In this document: positions 9,802-16,793 of the stretch, piece by piece | Position numbering within the stretch: position 1 is the first letter of the stretch | Layout: the number at the start of each line of letters is the position of its first letter | Assembly: GCF_900100495.1 (NCBI RefSeq) | Contig: NZ_FNCT01000006.1 | Coordinates: forward strand, 186,001-250,000 | Source of the DNA: Pseudomonas benzenivorans | Lineage (GTDB): Bacteria > Pseudomonadota > Gammaproteobacteria > Pseudomonadales > Pseudomonadaceae | Direction: 5' to 3' | Length of the DNA stretch: 64,000 nucleotides | Translations under genes and position numbers: made by a program | The notes under the pieces: model-generated | What the model saw: only the letters and a program-made list of their open reading frames with translations | Databases searched by the model: none | What the model was told of the DNA's origin: nothing

Positions 9802-10368
9802 ATGCGTCTCATCGCGATACTCGGCCTGCTGCCGGCGCTGGCCGCGGCCGGCGCAGGCGTCCCTGCCGACCTGGACAGCCTCGAACACGAGGCCGCCGGC
9901 CTGATTCCCGCCTTCCAGCAACAACTGCTGCAGACCGTGCAGACTGCGCTCAAGGCGGGCGGCCCCGAGCAGGCGGTGCAGGCCTGCCAGCAACTCGCGC
10001 CCGGCATCGCCGCCGCGCACAGCCGCTCGCCCTGGACGGTCGGCCGCACCGCCCTGCGCCTGCGCAATCCGGACAACCGGGCGGATGCCTGGGAGCGCCA
10101 GGTGCTGGAAGACTTCGCCCGTCGCCAACAGGCCGGCGAAGACCTGGCGCAGATGAGCGCGTCCGCCGTGGTCGCGGGCGAGTACCGCTACATGAAGGCC
10201 ATCGCCACCGGCGAGCCGTGCCTGGCCTGCCACGGCCAGGCGATCGAGCCCGAACTGGCCGCCCTGATCGAGCAGCGCTACCCGAACGACCAGGCGCAAG
10301 GCTTCCGCCTCGGCGAACTGCGCGGCGCCTTCACCCTGCGCCGCCCCTTGCCGGAGCCGGCACCATGA
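9802..10368 (+). CDS. Periplasmic Tll0287-like/DUF3365 protein with one CxxCH haem site
   Basis: The 188-residue protein starts with a short signal peptide (MRLIAILGLLPALAAAGAG). It carries a single CLACH motif at residues 140-144, the covalent c-type haem attachment signature, within a sequence that resembles the DUF3365 (Tll0287-like) sensor/haem fold. QACQQLAPGIAA and GRTALRLRNPDN near the middle are typical of that family. It is therefore probably an exported monohaem protein, perhaps a redox or gas-binding sensor; its partner is unknown. Its stop codon overlaps the start of the CsoR/FrmR-type repressor by four bases (ATGA), which suggests a linked function. Confidence 0.82.
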   Translation: MRLIAILGLLPALAAAGAGVPADLDSLEHEAAGLIPAFQQQLLQTVQTALKAGGPEQAVQACQQLAPGIAAAHSRSPWTVGRTALRLRNPDNRADAWERQVLEDFARRQQAGEDLAQMSASAVVAGEYRYMKAIATGEPCLACHGQAIEPELAALIEQRYPNDQAQGFRLGELRGAFTLRRPLPEPAP

Positions 10369-10640
10369 ACGAACCGAGCCAGACCCGTGCGGCCCACCAG
10401 GACGCCATGCTCAAGCGCCTGGCGCGGGTCGAAGGGCAGATTCGCGGCATCCAGGCGATGATCCGCCGCGACGAGGACTGCGAAGCCATCGCCCAGCAGT
10501 TCGCCGCCGCGCGCAAGGCTCTGGACAAGGCTTACCAGGAGATGCTCGCCTGCCTGCTGGAAGAGGCGGTGCTCGATCCCGAACGCGACGACGGCGAGAC
10601 CCTGGCGCGGGTCCGGGCGATCTTCACCAAATACACCTAA
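10365..10640 (+). CDS. CsoR/RcnR/FrmR-family transcriptional repressor with altered ligand residues
   Basis: The 91-residue, all-helical protein matches the DUF156 family: MLKRLARVEGQIRGIQAMI is the DNA-contacting first helix, followed by DEDCEAIAQQFAAARKAL. Members repress operons until they bind Cu, Ni/Co, formaldehyde or persulfide. The first ligand Cys is present (C39), but the position 25 residues later that is His in CsoR, RcnR and FrmR is Leu64 here, with a Cys at 63; the CsoR/CstR Cys position (+29) is Ala68. Metal sensing in the classical way is therefore doubtful. It is translationally coupled to the upstream haem-site protein. ATG 10365 is chosen because earlier in-frame codons lie inside that gene. 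Confidence 0.85.
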   Translation: MNEPSQTRAAHQDAMLKRLARVEGQIRGIQAMIRRDEDCEAIAQQFAAARKALDKAYQEMLACLLEEAVLDPERDDGETLARVRAIFTKYT

Positions 10641-10688
10641 GGGCCTGTGCGGCTGGTTAGCTCAAATTCGCAGGCTCGAGCCTTGCCC

Positions 10689-10758
10689 GTAGGAGGGTCC
10701 GGGCGGCGTTCCGTGACCTCGGGGCGAGGCTTTCACCTTTGAGCCTTGCCAGCCCCCT
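10689..10758 (+). repeat. 70-bp direct repeat, copy 1
   Basis: Begins GTAGGAGGGTCCGGGCGG and ends CTTGCCAGCCCCCT. It is identical over 70 bases to 10820-10889 and lies in the gap between the repressor and marR. An inverted relative lies at 7544-7625. Confidence 0.9.
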
Positions 10759-10819
10759 GCGGACTGCATTCGCCGCGGGGCGCGCCTCCTACAAAGGCCT
10801 GGCGATACGCGCCGCTTGG

Positions 10820-10889
10820 GTAGGAGGGTCCGGGCGGCGTTCCGTGACCTCGGGGCGAGGCTTTCACCTTTGAGCCTTGCCAGCCCCCT
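10820..10889 (+). repeat. 70-bp direct repeat, copy 2
   Basis: Exact second copy of 10689-10758, with the start-to-start distance being 131 bases. The spacer holds a GCGCCTCCTACA end, so each unit plus spacer resembles a REP-type doublet. No gene is present between 10641 and 10907. Confidence 0.9.
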
Positions 10890-10907
10890 CGGCAACGCCT
10901 CCCGCCG

Positions 10908-11381
10908 TCACTCCATCTCGCCACAGAGCACCGCCGCCCGCAGCAGCGCGGCGGTCAGGCTGTGCCGCTCCCAGTCGGGCAGCGCGGCGAAGCGCTGGCG
11001 AAACTCCGGCGGCAGCAGGCTCGGCGCCTGGCGCACCAGCTCGCGGCCGGCCTCGCTGAGCAGCAGCCACTGGCGCCGACGGTCCCGATCGTCGCGCTGG
11101 CGCTGCAGCAGGCCGCGCTCCTCCAGACGGTCGAGCATGCCCGAGAGGGTCGCCGCGGTCAGACTGACCCGTCCGCTGAGGTCGCTCGCCGTCAGCCGCG
11201 TCTCGCCGGCCAGCACCTGCAAGATCATCAACTGCATCGGCGTCAGCCCGCCGAAGCGGGCCAGGCGCTTGGCATGCACCTCGCCGGCCTGCTGCAGGCG
11301 CCTGAGCGACTGGAACAGCGGCAGCTCGAACGCCATTACAGATGACAAATCTATTTCAGTAGGAACTATTTCTTCGGCCAT
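10908..11381 (-). CDS. MarR-family transcriptional regulator
   Basis: The 157-residue protein has the MarR winged helix: GGLTPMQLMILQVLAG, the recognition-helix region SLTAATLSGMLDRLEERGL and the wing QRDDRDRRRQWLLLSEAG. It is divergently transcribed from the NAGGN amidotransferase gene with 110 bases between starts, so regulation of that operon is plausible but is an inference. The start at 11381 (MAEEIVPTEIDLSS) was chosen because the frame upstream to 11453 looks non-coding and A+T-rich. A homologous gene sits next to the NAGGN genes in PAO1. The ligand is unknown. Confidence 0.88.
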   Translation of the reverse strand: MAEEIVPTEIDLSSVMAFELPLFQSLRRLQQAGEVHAKRLARFGGLTPMQLMILQVLAGETRLTASDLSGRVSLTAATLSGMLDRLEERGLLQRQRDDRDRRRQWLLLSEAGRELVRQAPSLLPPEFRQRFAALPDWERHSLTAALLRAAVLCGEME

Positions 11382-11416
11382 AAACCAATATTCATCGGCA
11401 ATTACGCTTTGACATG

Positions 11417-11434
11417 AAAGCATTTTTTTGCTTT
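11417..11434. promoter_or_regulatory. Dyad in the marR/NAGGN divergent region (candidate operator)
   Basis: AAAGCA and TGCTTT are perfect inverted half-sites separated by six T residues, in the 110-base region between the divergent marR and asparagine-synthetase-like starts. TTGACA at 11409-11414 overlaps its left side and could be a -35 element reading right, but no good -10 follows at normal spacing. The operator role is inferred from position and symmetry only. Confidence 0.35.
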
Positions 11435-11491
11435 GGTGTAAAAAGTTCAGCAACCCTGAACCCTCCCCAACGGCAAAACCGGTAAGGAACC

Positions 11492-13261
11492 ATGTGCGGA
11501 ATAGCTGGAGAACTGCGTTTCGACCAACGACCGGCCGACCTGGCCGCGATCGAGCGGATCACCCACCACCTGGCCCCTCGCGGCCCCGACGCCCACGGCT
11601 TCCATAGCCAGGGCCCCATCGCCCTCGGCCATCGGCGGCTGAAGATCATGGACCTCGCCGAAGCCTCCGGGCAGCCGATGATCGACAGCGCTCTCGGCCT
11701 GTCCCTGGTGTTCAACGGCGCCATCTACAACTACCCGGAGCTGCGCGACGAACTGCAAGCCATGGGTTATCGCTTCTTCTCCGGCGGCGACAGCGAGGTG
11801 CTGCTCAAGGGCTATCACGCCTGGGGCGCGGACCTGCTGCCCAAGCTCAACGGCATGTTCGCCTTCGCCATCTGGGAGCGCGACAGCCAGCGGCTGTTCA
11901 TCGCCCGCGATCGCCTGGGGGTCAAGCCGCTGTACCTGTCGCGTAGCGGCCAGCGCCTGCGCTTCGCCTCCAGCCTGCCGGCGCTGCTGCAAGGCGGCGA
12001 CATCGGCAAGACACTGGACCCGATCGCGCTGAACCACTACCTGAACTTCCACGCCGTGGTGCCGGCGCCACGCACCATTCTTGCCGGGGTGGAGAAGCTG
12101 CCGCCGGCGACCTGGCTGCGCATCGACGCCCAGGGCAATTGCGAGCAGCGGACCTGGTGGCAGCTGGACTACGGCCCGCGCCAGGATGAAGCCGGCCTCG
12201 GCCTGGAAGACTGGCGCGACCGGGTGCTCGACGGCCTGCGCCAGGCGGTGGCGATCCGCCAGCGCGCGGCGGTCGAGGTCGGTGTGCTGCTCTCCGGCGG
12301 GGTCGACTCGAGCCTGCTGGTCGGCCTGCTGCGCGAGGCGGGGGTGGAGCAGCTGTCGACCTTCTCCATCGGCTTCGAGGATGCCGGCGACGAGCGCGGC
12401 GACGAGTTCCAGTACTCCGACCTGATCGCCGAACGCTTCCATACCCGCCATCATCAGCTACGCATCGGCGAACAGGAGGTCCTCGAACAGCTGCCGGCGG
12501 CCTTCCGCGCCATGAGCGAGCCGATGGTCAGCCACGACTGCATCGCCTTCTACCTGCTGTCGCGCGAGGTGGCCAAGCACTGCAAGGTGGTGCAGAGCGG
12601 CCAGGGCGCCGACGAGCTGTTCGCCGGCTACCACTGGTACCCGCTGGTGGACGGCGCCGCGGACGCCTTCGCCGCCTACCGCCAAGCCTTTTTCGACCGC
12701 GAACATACCGAGTACGCCGCCTGCGTGCAGCCCGCCTGGCTGACTGCCGACGCGGCCGGCGAGTTCGTCCGCCGGCACTTCGCCCAGCCCGGCGCGAGTG
12801 CCGCGCTGGACAAGGCGCTGCGTCTGGACAGCACGGTGATGCTGGTCGACGACCCGGTCAAACGGGTCGACAACATGACCATGGCCTGGGGCCTGGAGGC
12901 GCGCACGCCGTTCCTCGACTACCGCCTGGTCGAGCTCTCGGCGCGCATTCCGGGGCGCTTCAAGCTGCCCGCCGGCGGCAAGCAGGTGCTCAAGGAAGCG
13001 GCGCGCCAGGTGATCCCGGCCGAGGTGATCGACCGGCCCAAGGGCTACTTCCCGGTGCCCGGCCTCAAGCACCTGGCAGGCGCCACCCTGGGCTGGGTGC
13101 GCGACCTGCTGCTCGACCCGAGCCAGGACCGCGGGCTGTTCGATCCGGCCATGCTCGACCGCCTGCTGAGCGATCCGCACGGCCAGCTGACGCCGCTGCG
13201 CGGCTCCAAGCTGTGGCAGCTGGCGGCGCTCAACCTGTGGCTGAGCGAGCAGGGCCTGTAA
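11492..13261 (+). CDS. N-acetylglutaminylglutamine amidotransferase (asparagine-synthetase-like)
   Basis: This enzyme amidates N-acetylglutaminylglutamine to NAGGN, a dipeptide osmoprotectant. The 589-residue protein has the class II glutaminase domain with nucleophile Cys2 (MCGIAGELRF) and the synthetase domain with the PP-loop SGGVDSS at residues 268-274. GQGADELFAGY and NMTMAWGLEARTPFLDYR follow, as in asparagine synthetases. Its neighbours, an ATP-grasp/GNAT ligase and an M42 peptidase, define the NAGGN subfamily rather than true AsnB. ATG 11492 follows TAAGGAACC. NAGGN genes are osmotically induced in pseudomonads (established knowledge); no promoter was identified with confidence. Confidence 0.93.
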   Translation: MCGIAGELRFDQRPADLAAIERITHHLAPRGPDAHGFHSQGPIALGHRRLKIMDLAEASGQPMIDSALGLSLVFNGAIYNYPELRDELQAMGYRFFSGGDSEVLLKGYHAWGADLLPKLNGMFAFAIWERDSQRLFIARDRLGVKPLYLSRSGQRLRFASSLPALLQGGDIGKTLDPIALNHYLNFHAVVPAPRTILAGVEKLPPATWLRIDAQGNCEQRTWWQLDYGPRQDEAGLGLEDWRDRVLDGLRQAVAIRQRAAVEVGVLLSGGVDSSLLVGLLREAGVEQLSTFSIGFEDAGDERGDEFQYSDLIAERFHTRHHQLRIGEQEVLEQLPAAFRAMSEPMVSHDCIAFYLLSREVAKHCKVVQSGQGADELFAGYHWYPLVDGAADAFAAYRQAFFDREHTEYAACVQPAWLTADAAGEFVRRHFAQPGASAALDKALRLDSTVMLVDDPVKRVDNMTMAWGLEARTPFLDYRLVELSARIPGRFKLPAGGKQVLKEAARQVIPAEVIDRPKGYFPVPGLKHLAGATLGWVRDLLLDPSQDRGLFDPAMLDRLLSDPHGQLTPLRGSKLWQLAALNLWLSEQGL

Positions 13262-13395
13262 CACCGTAGGGTAGAATCCCCGCAGGGGCTTCCGCCGTTT
13301 ACCGCGCAATACCGCGGTGAACGACGGATTACGCTGCGCTAATCCATCCTATGGGCTGGAAGAACGCGAAGCGTTTTCCACCGCCGAGGTACATC

Positions 13396-13449
13396 CGTGG
13401 GAGCGACCTTGGCCGCGATCGAAAAGCTCGCGGTCAGGACCGCTCCCAG
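13396..13449. repeat. REP-type inverted repeat between the NAGGN genes
   Basis: GTGGGAGCGACCTTGGCCGCGAT at the left pairs imperfectly with CGCGGTCAGGACCGCTCCCA on the right. It lies in the 242-base gap before the GNAT/ATP-grasp gene. Just upstream, near 13323-13348, is GGATTACGCTGCGCTAATCC, related to the 19.6-kb repeat family. Confidence 0.65.
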
Positions 13450-13503
13450 CCACTCACGACCCGGCACAGATCCGGGCGCTGCAGACAGCAAAGGACGATT
13501 CCA

Positions 13504-15240
13504 ATGCGAGCCACTGCCTTCAATCAACGTCTCCTGCGCGGCCAGGCGCCCTCCTACGAACGCCTGCAGGCGCGCTTCGCCGAGGAACGCGGCGCCGAAC
13601 CCTGCCAACCGCTGGCCCTGCACTGCGGCTGGGGCCGCTTGCTGATCGGCCATACCTACCCGGATGCCGCCGCGCTGGCGCACGAACTGCTGGCCGAACA
13701 GCCGGGCGAGCGCGATATCGCCCTGTATGTCGCCGCCCCGCACCAGGTCCTGGCGCAGGCGCCGCAGCAGTTGTTCCTCGACCCCTCGGACACCCTGCGC
13801 CTGTGGTTCAGCGACTACCGCCCGGCGCACCAGGGCTTTCGCGGCTACCGCATCCGCCGCGCGCAGAACGCCGAGGACTGGCAGGCGATCAACTGCCTGT
13901 ACCAGATGCGCGGCATGCTGCCGATCGACCCGGCCAAGCTCGCCCCGCGTCATCAGGGCGGACCGACCTACTGGCTGGCCGAGGACGAGGACAGCGGCGC
14001 GGTGATCGGCAGCGTGATGGGCCTCAATCATCTGAAAGCCTTCCTGGACCCAGAGCACGGCAGCAGCCTCTGGTGCCTGGCGGTCGACCCAAGCTGCAGC
14101 CGCCCGGGCGTCGGCGAGGTGCTGGTGCGCCACCTGGTCGAGCACTTCATGAGCCGCGGCCTGAGCTACCTCGACCTCTCGGTGCTGCACGACAACCGCC
14201 AGGCCAAGGCGCTCTACGCCAAGCTGGGCTTTCGCGACCTGCAAACCTTCAGCATCAAGCGCAAGAACAGCATCAACCAGCCGCTGTTCCTCGGCCCTGG
14301 GCCGCAGGCCGAGCTCAACCCCTATGCGCGGATCATCGTCGACGAGGCCCTGCGCCGCGGCATCGAAGTGCATGTCGACGATGCCGAAGCCGGCCTGTTC
14401 ACCTTGAGCCACGGCGGCCGGCGCATCCGCTGCCGCGAATCGCTGAGCGACCTGACCAGCGCGGTGAGCATGACCCTGTGCCAGGACAAGCGTCTGACCC
14501 ACCGAGCCCTGCGGCGTGCCGGCCTGAGCCTGCCGGAGCAACGCCTGGCCGGCAGCGCGGAACAGAACGCCGCCTTTCTCGCCGAGCGCGGCAGCCTGGT
14601 GGTCAAGCCGGTGGACGGCGAACAGGGCCAGGGCGTGGCGGTCGACCTGCGCAGTCCGGCCGAGGTGCAGGAAGCCATCGAGCGCGCCCGCGCCTTCGAC
14701 AGCCGCGTGCTGCTGGAAAGCTTTCACCCGGGCCTCGACCTGCGCATCGTGGTGATCGGTTTCGAGGTGGTCGCCGCGGCCATCCGCCGCCCGGCGCAAG
14801 TGCTCGGCGATGGCCGCCACAGCATCGGCGACCTGATCGACGCGCAGAGCCGCCGGCGCCAGGCCGCCACCGGCGGAGAGAGCCGCATCCCCAAGGATGC
14901 GGAAACCCTGCGCACCCTGCACGCCGCCGGCGTCGACTACGCCAGCATCCTGCCCCAGGGCCAGCGCCTGGCCGTGCGCAAGACCGCCAACCTGCACACC
15001 GGCGGCAGTCTCGAGGACGTCACCGCGATCCTCCACCCGGCCCTGGCCGCTGCGGCGATCAAGGCGGCGCGGACCCTGGACATCCCGGTGGTCGGCCTCG
15101 ACCTGCTGGTGCCGGCGGCCGACCAGCCCGCCTACGTGCTCATCGAGGCCAACGAACGCGTCGGCCTGGCCAACCACCAGCCGCAACCGACCGCCGAGCG
15201 CTTCATCGACCTGCTGTTTCCCTTGAGCCAGGTGGGCTGA
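13504..15240 (+). CDS. ngg: N-acetylglutaminylglutamine synthetase (GNAT plus ATP-grasp)
   Basis: The 578-residue bifunctional enzyme acetylates glutamine and ligates a second glutamine, making the NAGGN precursor. Residues about 105-260 form the GNAT acetyltransferase domain (SLWCLAVDPSCSRPGVGEVL is the acetyl-CoA loop, ALYAKLGFRDLQTF follows). Residues about 300-560 form the ATP-grasp ligase, with LVVKPVDGEQGQGV and VLIEANERVGLANH near the Mg-binding end. ATG 13504 (MRATAFNQRLLRG) is the start because the longer frame runs through a repeat. It sits between the amidotransferase and the M42 peptidase on the same strand, consistent with one osmotically controlled unit. Confidence 0.93.
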   Translation: MRATAFNQRLLRGQAPSYERLQARFAEERGAEPCQPLALHCGWGRLLIGHTYPDAAALAHELLAEQPGERDIALYVAAPHQVLAQAPQQLFLDPSDTLRLWFSDYRPAHQGFRGYRIRRAQNAEDWQAINCLYQMRGMLPIDPAKLAPRHQGGPTYWLAEDEDSGAVIGSVMGLNHLKAFLDPEHGSSLWCLAVDPSCSRPGVGEVLVRHLVEHFMSRGLSYLDLSVLHDNRQAKALYAKLGFRDLQTFSIKRKNSINQPLFLGPGPQAELNPYARIIVDEALRRGIEVHVDDAEAGLFTLSHGGRRIRCRESLSDLTSAVSMTLCQDKRLTHRALRRAGLSLPEQRLAGSAEQNAAFLAERGSLVVKPVDGEQGQGVAVDLRSPAEVQEAIERARAFDSRVLLESFHPGLDLRIVVIGFEVVAAAIRRPAQVLGDGRHSIGDLIDAQSRRRQAATGGESRIPKDAETLRTLHAAGVDYASILPQGQRLAVRKTANLHTGGSLEDVTAILHPALAAAAIKAARTLDIPVVGLDLLVPAADQPAYVLIEANERVGLANHQPQPTAERFIDLLFPLSQVG

Positions 15241-15250
15241 GCGCAAACCC

Positions 15251-15324
15251 TGTAGGAGCCAGCTTGCTGGCGATTGGTTGGCCTTATCGCCAGCAAGGAC
15301 CAGGCGTCCCCCTGGCGCCTACAA
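15251..15324. repeat. REP-type palindromic element
   Basis: TGTAGGAGCCAGCTTGCTGGCGAT and the facing ATCGCCAGCAAGG / GGCGCCTACA form a hairpin-capable unit between ngg and the M42 peptidase. The same GCCAGCTTGCTGGC family recurs at 26266 and 45670. Confidence 0.75.
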
Positions 15325-15359
15325 AAGCCGCCTCTCTAGCCGCACGCAAGGAGTCCGCC

Positions 15360-16550
15360 ATGCCGCAACTGCCCGAACCCGACCTCGCCTACCTGCAGAA
15401 GGTCCTGCTGGAGATGCTCGCCATCCCCAGCCCGACCGGCTTCACCGACACCATCGTGCGCTACGTCGCCGAGCGCCTGGAGGAGATCGGCATTCCCTTC
15501 GAGATGACCCGCCGCGGCACCATCCGCGGCACCCTGAAAGGCCAGCAAAGCAGCCCGGACCGTGCGGTTTCCGCCCACCTCGACACCATCGGCGCCATCG
15601 TCCGCACACTGCAGGACAACGGCCGCCTGGGCCTGGCGCCGATCGGCTGCTGGTCGAGCCGCTTCGCCGAAGGCAGCCGGGTCAGCCTGTTCACCGAAAC
15701 CGGCGTACTGCGCGGCAGCGTCCTGCCGCTGCTGGCCTCGGGGCATGCCTTCAACACCGAGGTAGACCAGTTGCCGATCAGTTGGGACCACATTGAGTTG
15801 CGCCTGGACGCCTACAGCAGCACCCGTGCCGACTGCGAGTCGCTGGGCATCGCGGTGGGCGACTTCGTCGCCTTCGACCCGCTGCCGGAGTTCACCGAGA
15901 GCGGCCATATCAGCGCCCGCCACCTCGACGACAAGGCCGGCGTCGCCGCCCTGCTGGCCGCACTCAAGGCCATCGTCGAGAGTGGCGCCGAGCCCGCAAT
16001 CGACTGCCACCCGCTGTTCACCATCACCGAGGAGGTCGGCTCCGGCGCCGCCGCCGCCCTGCCCTGGGACGTCAGCGAATTCGTCGGCATCGACATCGCC
16101 CCGGTCGCGGCCGGCCAGCAGTCCAGCGAACACACGGTCAGCGTCGCCATGCACGACTCCGGCGGCCCCTACGACTACCACCTGTCGCGCCACCTGCTGC
16201 GCCTGGCCGGCGAACGGGAGATCCCGGTGCGCCGCGACCTGTTCCGCTACTACCACAGCGACGCGCAGTCGGCGGTGACCGCCGGCCACGACATCCGCAC
16301 CGCCCTGCTGGCCTTCGGCTGCGACGCCACCCACGGCTACGAGCGCACCCATATCGACAGCCTGGCAGCCCTGAGCCGCCTGCTCGGCGCCTACCTGCTC
16401 AGCCCGCCGGTGTTCGCCAGCGATGCGCAGCCGGCGCAAGGCTCGCTGGAGCGCTTCAGCCACCAGCTCGAGCACGACGCGCAGATGGAGAGCGAGACCC
16501 GCGTGCCGGCGGTCGACAGCCTGCTCGGCCAGCGCGATCAGGACGCTTGA
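15360..16550 (+). CDS. NAGGN-system M42-family peptidase
   Basis: The 396-residue protein is a metallo-aminopeptidase-like enzyme of family M42. Metal-site segments are visible: AVSAHLDTIGAIV (His-x-Asp), HLDDKAGVAALLAAL (bridging Asp), TITEEVGSGAAA (catalytic Glu pair) and the C-terminal HGYERTHIDSL His. It belongs to the subfamily found with the NAGGN synthesis genes, where it may hydrolyse or recycle the dipeptide; that role is inferred from context. ATG 15360 (MPQLPEPDLAYLQKV) follows AAGGAGTCCGCC, a strong ribosome-binding site. The frame is open far upstream only as an artefact of high GC. Confidence 0.92.
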   Translation: MPQLPEPDLAYLQKVLLEMLAIPSPTGFTDTIVRYVAERLEEIGIPFEMTRRGTIRGTLKGQQSSPDRAVSAHLDTIGAIVRTLQDNGRLGLAPIGCWSSRFAEGSRVSLFTETGVLRGSVLPLLASGHAFNTEVDQLPISWDHIELRLDAYSSTRADCESLGIAVGDFVAFDPLPEFTESGHISARHLDDKAGVAALLAALKAIVESGAEPAIDCHPLFTITEEVGSGAAAALPWDVSEFVGIDIAPVAAGQQSSEHTVSVAMHDSGGPYDYHLSRHLLRLAGEREIPVRRDLFRYYHSDAQSAVTAGHDIRTALLAFGCDATHGYERTHIDSLAALSRLLGAYLLSPPVFASDAQPAQGSLERFSHQLEHDAQMESETRVPAVDSLLGQRDQDA

Positions 16551-16648
16551 AGGGCCGCGCGCATCCGGGCACAGTGGCCGACAGGACGGCGCGGCGGGTT
16601 GCCGCGCCGCGGGTCACCCATAAGGCCCTGTTCCGGTTGAATTACCCT

Positions 16649-16730
16649 GTAGGAGCGGCCCATGGCCGCGAAATCGCCTGTCAGGCCGCAGATCGCGGGC
16701 ATGGGACCAGGCGTCGGCCCCGCTCCCACA
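16649..16730. repeat. REP-type inverted pair upstream of the hybrid kinase
   Basis: TGTAGGAGCGGCCCATGGCCGCGA is opposed by an inverted partner ending CCCCGCTCCCACA. It is the main content of the 243-base gap between the M42 peptidase and the kinase gene. Confidence 0.7.
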
Positions 16731-16793
16731 TTGCCGACATGCACCGTGCGACGGCCGACGCAGGTATTGCCGAGAATTATCAAAGGGGAGTGG

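Noticed and set aside
10689..10889. Possible CRISPR-like array from the direct repeats
   Set aside because: Only two copies of 70 bp, no regular spacers, and no cas genes; it fits a REP-type doublet.
13339..15246. A 635-codon minus-strand frame over the ngg gene
   Set aside because: Shadow of the ATP-grasp/GNAT gene, which has clear motifs on the plus strand.
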